Part shown: one piece after another, positions 43,589 through 51,033 of the stretch
Layout of the letters: the number at the start of each line of letters is the position of its first letter
Numbering within the stretch: position 1 is the stretch's first letter
The notes under the pieces: generated by a model
What the model saw: only the letters and a program-made list of their open reading frames with translations
The model's database searches: none
Told to the model about the DNA's origin: nothing
DNA from: Leucobacter sp. CX169
GTDB taxonomy: Bacteria; Actinomycetota; Actinomycetes; Actinomycetales; Microbacteriaceae
Direction of reading: 5' to 3'
Assembly: GCF_017161405.1 (NCBI RefSeq)
Contig: NZ_CP071051.1
Location: forward strand, 558,001-622,000
DNA: 64,000 nucleotides
Made by a program: the position numbers and the translations under genes

Positions 43589-44866
43589 ATGAGTACACCA
43601 ACGCCGCTCCCGCCGCAGGACGGCCCAGCACCCCAGCGCCCCCTGCGCCCCTTTATGACGACCCTGCACCTCGCCGCCATGGGCACGATGGGGTGGGCGC
43701 TGCTGACGACCCTGGTCACGCTCTTGGCCACCGGCGCCGGGCTCATCATCGTGATGGGAATCGGGCTCGTCATCCTGGTCGGCTGCGTGTACGCGCTCTT
43801 CGGTCTGGGGTGGTTCGAGGTTGCCCGGGTGAGCGGCCTCTATCGCCTCGACGTCCCGGCGCTGGGCCTGCGCCGCGGCGGCTCCGGATTCAAGGGTTAC
43901 CTGAAAGGGCTGTGGTCGCAGGTCATCGATGCGCGCATGTGGCGCGCCGTCGCAAACTTCGGCATCGCGAGCACCCTCGGGCTCGTGGTGCTCTGGCTCA
44001 CGCAGCTCTTCTTCTGGTCGATCGGCAGCATCGTCGCGGGCAGCCTTGGCCTGGGGTTCGCATCGATGCCCGGGGGACTGGGCGCGCCCGGCGGAATTAT
44101 CGCCGGGGTCCTCGGGGTACTGATCGCTCCGGCTGGGATCCTGCTGTTGACGATGCTGCACCGCACGATTTCCTGCGCGTTGATTGAGGCTGGCGCCCAC
44201 GAAGCGGTGCTGCGCGAGCAGGTGCGTGCGACCGCCGAGCAGCGCGAGGGGGCGGTGCGGGCCGCCGACGTCGAACGCACGCGCATTGAGCGCGATCTGC
44301 ACGACGGGGTGCAGCCGCGACTCGTCTCGATCGGCATGACACTCGGCCTTGCCAAGCAGCAGCTCGACAGCGACCCCGAGAGCGCGAAGGCGCTGATCGA
44401 TGAGGCGCACACATCGACCAAGGCAGCGGTGACGGAGCTACGACAGCTGGCCCGCGGGATCCATGCCTCGGTGCTGGATGACCGAGGCCTCGACGCGGCG
44501 CTCTCGGCACTCGCCGGACGGTCACACATTCCCGTCCACCTCGACGTGCGTATCGGCAGCGCGACCATCTCGCGCGACGCCCAGGCGGCCGTCTATTTCG
44601 CAGTCGCGGAGTCCCTCACGAACGCGGCGAAGCACTCGCGCGCAAGCGAGTGTCGGGTGACGCTGCGGGTGCGAGGCGAGGCCCCCGGCGCCTCGACGCT
44701 GTGGGCCCGGGTCGAAGACAACGGCATCGGCGGCGCGACCGTGCAGCCGGGCGGCGGTCTCGACGGCATCATCAACCGAGTGCTCGCCGCCGGCGGCACC
44801 TCGAGGCTCGAGAGCCCCATTGGCGGCCCGACCACGCTGGAGGTGAGCGTCCCATGCGCATCCTGA
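43589..44866 (+). CDS. NarL-type sensor histidine kinase
   Basis: A 425-residue membrane kinase. Four hydrophobic helices form the N-terminal sensor domain (residues ~30-85 and 125-205), resembling the actinobacterial putative-sensor domain. HisKA_3 follows with ERDLHDGVQPRLVSIG (His at ~residue 240), then HATPase with ESLTNAAKHSRAS and GGGLDGIINRVLAAGG. ATG 43589 is preceded by TAGGAG. The 3' end overlaps the response regulator gene by 13 nt. Confidence 0.92.
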   Translation: MSTPTPLPPQDGPAPQRPLRPFMTTLHLAAMGTMGWALLTTLVTLLATGAGLIIVMGIGLVILVGCVYALFGLGWFEVARVSGLYRLDVPALGLRRGGSGFKGYLKGLWSQVIDARMWRAVANFGIASTLGLVVLWLTQLFFWSIGSIVAGSLGLGFASMPGGLGAPGGIIAGVLGVLIAPAGILLLTMLHRTISCALIEAGAHEAVLREQVRATAEQREGAVRAADVERTRIERDLHDGVQPRLVSIGMTLGLAKQQLDSDPESAKALIDEAHTSTKAAVTELRQLARGIHASVLDDRGLDAALSALAGRSHIPVHLDVRIGSATISRDAQAAVYFAVAESLTNAAKHSRASECRVTLRVRGEAPGASTLWARVEDNGIGGATVQPGGGLDGIINRVLAAGGTSRLESPIGGPTTLEVSVPCAS

Positions 44867-45549
44867 TCTGCGAAGACTCGGTGCTCTTGCGCGAAGGAAT
44901 CGTGCGGCTGCTCGAGCACTCCGGGCACGAAGTCGTCTCCGCCCTGCCTGACGTGGAGGGCTTGAGCGAGGCGGTTGAGGAATACGCCCCCGACCTCTGC
45001 ATCCTCGATGTCCGCCTGCCGCCGACGTTCACCGACGAGGGGATCCGTGCGGCGCTCGAGCTGCGCCGCACTCGCCCGCAGCTGCCGCTGCTCGTGCTCT
45101 CGCAGTACGTCGAGGAACGGTACGCGAGTGACCTCATCGCGGCCCGCGGGGGCGGCATCGGCTACCTGTTGAAGGATCGCGTCGCCGACGTGGCCGAGTT
45201 CGTCGCGTCCGTTGAGCAGATTGCCGCGGGACGGGACGTGCTTGACCCCGAGGTGGTTGCTCAATTGCTCGCGCGCAGCAGCCGTGACGAACGCATGCGC
45301 CGGCTCACCGAGCGCGAGCGGACGGTGCTCGCGGCCCTCGCCGAGGGCAAATCCAACCAGGCGATCGCCGCGCTGCTGTTCCTTTCCGAAGGAAGCATCG
45401 AGAAGCACATCACCGCCATCTTCCAGAAGCTCGGATTTGAGGCAGACGAGACCGGCAACCGCCGGGTGCTCGCCGCCATCGCCCACATTGAAAACACCGG
45501 GATCATGCGACAGGCAGAACCGGGTACGCAGACAGGAATCGGATCATGA
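44854..45549 (+). CDS. NarL-family response regulator
   Basis: A 231-residue regulator starting at ATG 44854 within the kinase gene. The receiver domain has ICEDS and the phospho-acceptor Asp in LCILDVRLPP, then GYLLKDRV with the conserved Lys. The LuxR HTH (LTERERTVLAALAEGKSNQAIA, FLSEGSIEKHITAIFQKLG) occupies ~residues 150-205. Its stop overlaps the start of the DUF4097-like gene (ATGA), so all three genes form one coupled operon. Confidence 0.93.
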   Translation: MRILICEDSVLLREGIVRLLEHSGHEVVSALPDVEGLSEAVEEYAPDLCILDVRLPPTFTDEGIRAALELRRTRPQLPLLVLSQYVEERYASDLIAARGGGIGYLLKDRVADVAEFVASVEQIAAGRDVLDPEVVAQLLARSSRDERMRRLTERERTVLAALAEGKSNQAIAALLFLSEGSIEKHITAIFQKLGFEADETGNRRVLAAIAHIENTGIMRQAEPGTQTGIGS

Positions 45550-46412
45550 ACGACTCACCCCGCCCCACCGACGAACACGCTCAGCGTCCCCGCTCCACGG
45601 GGGCGTCAGCCGTCGCGATTGGCACCGCCATCGTGGGCGGGCTGGCCCTCATCTCAGTGGGCGCGACCGCCGCGATCGGGACGACCGGCTCGATCTTGCA
45701 CCAAGTCGGCTCGCCGAGCGGCGACAGCGTGCAGACGGTCGACCCCGCGGGAATCACCGAACTGAGCGTCGACGCCAATGCGGGGCAGTTCCAGCTTCGC
45801 TTCGCCGATGTTCGAGAGGCAGAGCTCGAGATTACCGGGAACAACCGCCAAGACTGGCGGATGCAGCGATCGGGCGACGAGCTCGTCGTGCGCTCGGGCG
45901 GCAGCTGGTTCGGGGGTGGCTTCTGTCTCTTCGGCTGCAACTTCGGCGACGACCAGGTCGTGCTCACCCTGCCGAACTCGCTCGCGGGCAAGCTCGACGC
46001 CGATCTGACACTTGGTGCGGGAAGCCTCACCGCAGCGGGCGAATTCCGTGATCTCGACGTGGATATCTCTGCCGGGAAGGCAGTGGCGACGGGCTCGGCC
46101 CGCTCCCTCAGCGTCGGGCTTGGCGCTGGCCGGGCGGACTTCCGGCTCGACGGGGTGCAGGAGGCAAGCTTTGACGTATCGGCAGGCAAGATCGTCGCCG
46201 AGCTCACCGGCGCCGCCCCGCGAGAGGTGGATCTCGACGTCAGCGCCGGGTCTCTGGAGCTCACGGTCGCCGACGTTGCGTACGCGGTGGAATCGCAGGT
46301 CTCGGCCGGGCAGCTGGACAACCGCTTGCAGACGCGACCGGGGTCAGCAAACGTGATCGAGGCGCAGGTGTCGGCTGGCAGCGTGACGCTGCTCCCCGCC
46401 CGGACCAGGTAA
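45546..46412 (+). CDS. DUF4097-like membrane-anchored beta-solenoid protein
   Basis: A 288-residue protein with one N-terminal transmembrane helix (~residues 20-45). The extracytoplasmic beta-helical domain is built from short SAG repeats (VDISAGKAV, FDVSAGKIV, LDVSAGSLELTV, SQVSAGQLD, AQVSAGSVTLLP). This pattern is typical of the DUF4097/adhesin-like family often encoded beside NarL-type two-component genes, where it is thought to act in envelope-stress sensing. Start ATG overlaps the regulator stop (ATGA). Confidence 0.85.
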   Translation: MNDSPRPTDEHAQRPRSTGASAVAIGTAIVGGLALISVGATAAIGTTGSILHQVGSPSGDSVQTVDPAGITELSVDANAGQFQLRFADVREAELEITGNNRQDWRMQRSGDELVVRSGGSWFGGGFCLFGCNFGDDQVVLTLPNSLAGKLDADLTLGAGSLTAAGEFRDLDVDISAGKAVATGSARSLSVGLGAGRADFRLDGVQEASFDVSAGKIVAELTGAAPREVDLDVSAGSLELTVADVAYAVESQVSAGQLDNRLQTRPGSANVIEAQVSAGSVTLLPARTR

Positions 46413-46439
46413 CGGGGCCAGCGCGGCGCACGGGGTCCG

Positions 46440-46461
46440 AGGTGCAGAAACGGGTGTAGAT
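46440..46461 (+). promoter_or_regulatory. Shared 22-bp element, copy 1 (upstream of LSQTG protein)
   Basis: Matches 49256-49277 at 18 of 22 positions, all differences being transitions. It consists of two GGTGYAGA units with a 12-bp period. It ends 130 nt before ATG 46592, comparable to the 148 nt in the second copy. Confidence 0.55.
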
Positions 46462-46591
46462 CAATCGCGCGCTCGCGCTCGGGTGACATTGGATGGGGAC
46501 TGAGCGCCTCGTCTGTTACGAATGCACGGCGGATCGCTCTGGGCCACGGGACGACATCTCGCGGCTCTCACGCAATGCCGAAGGTGAGCCG

Positions 46592-49162
46592 ATGCAGACC
46601 AGACCCCGCCACTTGGTGGTTCCGATTGTCGTGGCGCTCGCCGCCGCGCTCCTGCCCGCCTCTCCGGCGTATGCGACGGGGATCCACGATGTCGCGGATG
46701 AAGGAGCCCTGCGAATCGCGGCGGCGACCACCCCCGCCGGCGAGACGATTCGGCTCACCGCAGACATCGGAACAACGAGTGCACGAATCGGTTACCTGGC
46801 CTTCGAATCGGGCGCGACCCTCGACCTGAACGGATTCTCGCTCGCGACGCAGTCGATCGCGTTGAAGCCGGGAACCTCGTTCTCGATCGATGATCGCTCC
46901 GCGGCGGGCACCGGCAGGCTCGATGCGAGTTACGTTGAGCCCTCGGGGGTGCCGTACACCCCGAGTGCCGCGATTTCGACCACGGGGGCGCATCTCACCA
47001 TCGCGGGCGGCACAATCTTCGCCGACGCGAGCGGGACGCACTCGCGAGCGGGTATTGGCGGTTACCCCGTTCCCACCGCAGCGCCGCAGGGGGTCACGAT
47101 TGCCGGAGGGACCGTGACGGCCACCGCAGCGGGCGGTGCAGGCATCGGGACTACCCAGAATGACATCGCCACGGGGGACTTTCCCATTCGGATCACTGGG
47201 GGTTCGGTACACGCGAGCGCGCAGCGAGGCGCCGGGATCGGCTCTGCCGGGCTCACTTCATATGCGCGCCCCACCATCACGGTCAGCGGAGGCGTCGTCG
47301 ATGCGCAGAGCGTGTCCGGAGCAGGCATCGGCGGCGGCTCGCGCGCGTCCGCCGTGAACTCGATCAATATCTCTGACATCGTGATCAGCGGCAACGCGGT
47401 CGTCAACGCTCGTTCAGCACAGGCTGCCGGGATCGGCGGTGGGTACTTCGGAAGCGCCAAGACCGTGACGATTGGAGCTGGCGCGGTCGTCACCGCGTTC
47501 TCGAGCGAACCAACCGTTCCGGCGATTGGCGCCGGGCGTTACGGAGAACTCGATGGGGCGCTCACCGTACACGGCACCCTCCGAGTTCCCGCGAGCACCT
47601 TCGTGCGATCGTTGCGGTCAAACCTCGCGGGAAACACGATCGGTGCCACGGGCCTCATCACGGGCTCGGGCGGGTTGCGTGCGCAGGGGGTCTGGAACAA
47701 TCTGGGCGCCATTACGCTCCCCAACGCTCTGGTGACGGCGGCCGACATCAACGAGAATCACTTCGTTGTCGCGCTGAACGGCAACCTCGCCGGCGTGCCC
47801 GACAGTGCCACCCGCGTGCTCGCGCCCACCTTTGCAGCGGGTGACCGCCCGCTTCCGGTCCTTTCCTCCGCGACCGGCTGGAGTTTCGCCGGGTGGAATA
47901 CTGCCGCGGATGGCAGCGGTGAGCCCTTCACTGAGGCGACGGTGATGGCGCCTCGGCCCGAGGCCACCGGGACTGGCGGCACAGCGGTCAGCCTGTTCGC
48001 GCAGTGGGTCCCCTCACGTATTGCCGTGTCTGTGGAGCCCGAAACGAGCGCCGCCGGCGAGAGCATAACGCTCAGCGCAGAGTGCTTGGGTATTGATGAC
48101 GTATCGCTTGGTGACTGCACGGATGACGTCACTTTCGGGAGCGATACTGCGAGTGACGTGGTAACTGGCAACGCTGTTCGCGCGACTGCGGCAGGGACCC
48201 GTACGTTGACCGCCGCGGGCTGGGGACTGAGCGCGAGCACCTCCGCCGTGGTCACCCCGGCGCAGGCCTCGCAACTGCAGCTCACCCCGAGTGCCACAAT
48301 CGTCGACCAATTTGGCGAGCTCGATTTCGTCTCCATCCTGCGTGACGAGTTCGGGAACCAGGTCGCTGATGTGTCCGCCACCGCGGTGCTCTCCAGCGCC
48401 CCCAGGGGAGTGGAAGTGAACGGCAACCAGCTCAGCTTCCACTCGGCTGGAGCGTTCACGATCACGTCGGCTGCCGGGTCGCTGAGCGCCACCACCGAGA
48501 TCGAGGTGACCGCTGCGGCCCTCGCCTCGCTGGTGCTGACCGTGCCGTCATCGGCGGCTGCGGGCGACACGATTTCCCTGAGCGCGGAGGGTTTTGCCGC
48601 GGGCGGGCAGAGCCTCGGCGATGTGACTGACCAGGTAACTTTCGCGAGCTCCGAGGCGTCGGATGTGCTGGACGGCGACCAGGCCACCGTTACCCGGGCA
48701 GGATCACGGACATTCACCGCGACGCTGCGGGGCGACGCTGCGATCGAGGCGCGGGCCGGCTCGATCGTCCGCGCGGGAAGCCTCGTTACGCTGACGCTGC
48801 AGGCCAGCGCGAACCAGGTTTCGCAGGGTTCGTCGGTGTCGCTCACCGCAACGGTGGAGGACGCGTACGGCAACACCCGCGACGTCTCTGACGAAGCGAC
48901 GTTCACGAGCGATCATTCGCGAGACGTCATCGATGGCAGTACGGTGACGTTTCTCACTGCGAGTTCGCACGTGGTTACCGCTGAGTACGGCGGAGCGAGC
49001 GCGAGCGTAACGATCGCCGTGATCCCGACGCCGGGTGCCGCCGCTCCGGTCCTCTCGCAGACCGGAACGAGCAGCCTCGCTCCCGTGATGATCGCGGCTG
49101 CGCTGCTCGTGATCGGCGGCGGAGCACTCTCGCTTCGCCTGCTCCGCCGGAGGGCAAACTGA
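46592..49162 (+). CDS. Wall-anchored surface protein with LSQTG sorting signal
   Basis: An 856-residue secreted protein. ATG 46592 is chosen because AAGGTGA lies 5 nt upstream. The signal peptide ends near SPAYA (residue ~27). Residues ~30-360 form a beta-helix-like region with repeated AGGTV, GAGIG and ISGG turns. A Listeria-Bacteroides (InlB B-type) repeat follows (~residues 435-480, WSFAGWNTAADGSGEPF). Three or more Ig-like/bacterial adhesin repeats follow (~490-800). The C-terminus has LSQTG, a hydrophobic helix and RLLRRR. It is probably an adhesin covalently attached by a non-class-C sortase. Confidence 0.87.
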   Translation: MQTRPRHLVVPIVVALAAALLPASPAYATGIHDVADEGALRIAAATTPAGETIRLTADIGTTSARIGYLAFESGATLDLNGFSLATQSIALKPGTSFSIDDRSAAGTGRLDASYVEPSGVPYTPSAAISTTGAHLTIAGGTIFADASGTHSRAGIGGYPVPTAAPQGVTIAGGTVTATAAGGAGIGTTQNDIATGDFPIRITGGSVHASAQRGAGIGSAGLTSYARPTITVSGGVVDAQSVSGAGIGGGSRASAVNSINISDIVISGNAVVNARSAQAAGIGGGYFGSAKTVTIGAGAVVTAFSSEPTVPAIGAGRYGELDGALTVHGTLRVPASTFVRSLRSNLAGNTIGATGLITGSGGLRAQGVWNNLGAITLPNALVTAADINENHFVVALNGNLAGVPDSATRVLAPTFAAGDRPLPVLSSATGWSFAGWNTAADGSGEPFTEATVMAPRPEATGTGGTAVSLFAQWVPSRIAVSVEPETSAAGESITLSAECLGIDDVSLGDCTDDVTFGSDTASDVVTGNAVRATAAGTRTLTAAGWGLSASTSAVVTPAQASQLQLTPSATIVDQFGELDFVSILRDEFGNQVADVSATAVLSSAPRGVEVNGNQLSFHSAGAFTITSAAGSLSATTEIEVTAAALASLVLTVPSSAAAGDTISLSAEGFAAGGQSLGDVTDQVTFASSEASDVLDGDQATVTRAGSRTFTATLRGDAAIEARAGSIVRAGSLVTLTLQASANQVSQGSSVSLTATVEDAYGNTRDVSDEATFTSDHSRDVIDGSTVTFLTASSHVVTAEYGGASASVTIAVIPTPGAAAPVLSQTGTSSLAPVMIAAALLVIGGGALSLRLLRRRAN

Positions 49163-49185
49163 CCGGGCTGATGCCCCATTGAGCT

Positions 49186-49226
49186 GAGGCCGTTGATACC
49201 CACCCCCCGGGGGTATCAACGGCCTC
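49186..49226 (+). terminator. Strong terminator before the pilus operon
   Basis: A perfect 16-bp inverted repeat (arms GAGGCCGTTGATACCC and its complement) with a 9-nt loop lies just after the surface-protein stop. A short T-containing tract follows. Confidence 0.85.
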
Positions 49227-49255
49227 TGTTGTGCGCCGTCGGCGCCTCTCGCCAC

Positions 49256-49277
49256 AGGTGTAGAAGTGGGTGTAGAC
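49256..49277 (+). promoter_or_regulatory. Shared 22-bp element, copy 2 (upstream of pilus operon)
   Basis: Counterpart of 46440-46461. GGTGTAGA occurs at 49257-49264 and 49269-49276, an exact direct repeat. It lies 148 nt before the pilin start and just after the terminator, so it is in the promoter region of the pilus operon. Confidence 0.55.
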
Positions 49278-49425
49278 GATGGGGGTCAGTCGTTACTTAC
49301 GACGTTAGATGAGTACAGAAGTCATGCGCTGAGGTATTCGGCGAGCAGTGTTGCTGAAGATTCGCCGCTGCACTTCATTTGCCAGGTGGTGCGTTCTGCA
49401 CCAATCTCGAATGGAGCCGAACCCC

Positions 49426-50949
49426 ATGAAGAACCACAAGACCTCGCGCGTCGCAGCGCTGCTGGGCGCGTTCGCGCTCAGCGCTGCTGCATTGACGGGT
49501 GGCGCCACCGCAGCATTTGCCGAGCCCCCGAGCTTCGGGAACATCGATTTCTCGAAGCCCGGCTCGTTGACCGTGCACAAGTACCTGCATCAGACGGGTA
49601 CCCCCACCGTCGGCGACATCAGCGCCGCTCCCGACGCTGATGACTACACCAATCCGGTCGCGGGCGTCGAGTTCACGGTCTACCCGTTGCTCACGACGCT
49701 GGGCGCTGAGATAGACCTGGAAGACCCAGCCACCTGGGATTCCCTGAACGCGATCGTCCCGGGCGCTGGGTGTACCGCGCCCGCTGGATACTCGATCGGT
49801 ACCGGACAGGTCATGCCCCTGACGAGCGCCACTGGCACAGCGACCCAGGCGTTGCCGATCGGCGTATACATGGTCTGCGAGACCGATGCGCCCTCGAATA
49901 TCGTCGACCGGGCAGCGCCGTTTGTCCTCACGGTGCCCATGCCCCACGAGAACGGCTGGGTGTACGACGTACACGCCTTCCCGAAGAATGGCGCGGGCAC
50001 GCTCGTCAAGACGGTCAAGCCGATCGGACCCGGCACCGGACTCGGGTCTACTCTGACCTTCCCCGTGACGATGACGATTCCCCAGCAGGAGAACGCCTGG
50101 ACCAAGTTTGAGATATCCGATGCCTTGGACGCGCGGCTCGAGCCGGTCGGCACGGGTGTGCAGTCCGTCAAGGTCGGCACGCAGGTGCTCGACGCGAGTT
50201 ACTACTCGGTCGGGGCCCCCATTGCAGACAACACCGTCAAGGTGACCTTCACTCCGGCGGGTATTGCCTGGTTGAATGCCACGCCGAAGGATGCGCAGGC
50301 GGGCAGCGTCATCACGATTGAGTTTGTCGCCACGGTGGTTTCGATTGGCTCCGGCGTCATTGAGAACGTTGCCCAGTTCAGCAACACACCGGGGCAGTCG
50401 CTCGACTCAAACCCCGTGACCACCCGATGGGGCAGCATTGAGGTCCTGAAGCGCGCGGCCGGCACTCTGGACGCAAATGGTGTGCTCAAGGGCGCCGAGT
50501 TCGAGGTGTACAACGCCGATCTCCCGTACGCGCCAAACTGTGGCGTAGCAAAGCCCGTCGAGAACGAAGGCCCCATCAGTGTCGGTGGCGCGACCAAGTT
50601 CGTCTCCGATGCAAACGGCGTCGTCACGATTCCTGGCCTGTTCGTGAGTGACAGCGTGAATACATCGATCAACGCGAGCCAGCGGTGCTACGTGCTCAAG
50701 GAGACGAAGGCTCCCGCAGGGTACGTGCTGCCCTCGAGCGCATTCACCCCGGTGCAGGTCAAGACAGGCGTGACCACGATCGCGAGCAACTTCAACCCCG
50801 TGATCACGAACACCCAGCAGGACGTTCCCGAACTGCCGCTCACCGGTGCTGCGGGACAGGTGCTGCTGGTTGCGGCGGGCATCGCTGGCGTCGCCATCGC
50901 CGGTGGCCTGATGCTGGTGAACCGTCGCCGCACGCGGGCACAGCTCTAG
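49426..50949 (+). CDS. Sortase-assembled major pilin (SpaA/SpaH type)
   Basis: A 507-residue pilus shaft subunit. The signal peptide ends near residue 33 (TAAFA). The pilin motif with the polymerising lysine is in GWVYDVHAFPKNG (~residue 190). Two or three isopeptide-type Ig domains follow, the last with E-box YVLKETKAPAGY (~residue 430). The C-terminal sorting signal is LPLTG, hydrophobic helix, RRRTR. The class C sortase encoded downstream would link subunits through Lys and LPLT-Thr. The preferred start is ATG 49426, with GGAG 9 nt upstream; ATG 49411 is possible. Confidence 0.93.
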   Translation: MKNHKTSRVAALLGAFALSAAALTGGATAAFAEPPSFGNIDFSKPGSLTVHKYLHQTGTPTVGDISAAPDADDYTNPVAGVEFTVYPLLTTLGAEIDLEDPATWDSLNAIVPGAGCTAPAGYSIGTGQVMPLTSATGTATQALPIGVYMVCETDAPSNIVDRAAPFVLTVPMPHENGWVYDVHAFPKNGAGTLVKTVKPIGPGTGLGSTLTFPVTMTIPQQENAWTKFEISDALDARLEPVGTGVQSVKVGTQVLDASYYSVGAPIADNTVKVTFTPAGIAWLNATPKDAQAGSVITIEFVATVVSIGSGVIENVAQFSNTPGQSLDSNPVTTRWGSIEVLKRAAGTLDANGVLKGAEFEVYNADLPYAPNCGVAKPVENEGPISVGGATKFVSDANGVVTIPGLFVSDSVNTSINASQRCYVLKETKAPAGYVLPSSAFTPVQVKTGVTTIASNFNPVITNTQQDVPELPLTGAAGQVLLVAAGIAGVAIAGGLMLVNRRRTRAQL

Positions 50950-50960
50950 CTCAGGTCACT

Positions 50961-50996
50961 CTGCGGGGGTGCATGATCACCTGAGCGCCCCCGCAG
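50961..50996 (+). terminator. Intercistronic hairpin between pilin and tip gene
   Basis: CTGCGGGGG (50961-50969) pairs with CCCCCGCAG (50988-50996), with extra inner GC pairs and no T-run. It probably attenuates transcription or protects the 5' mRNA, giving more shaft pilin than tip and sortase. Confidence 0.6.
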
Positions 50997-51033
50997 TCCG
51001 TTGGCACAGTTTTCGAAAGCGTAAGGCCGCACT

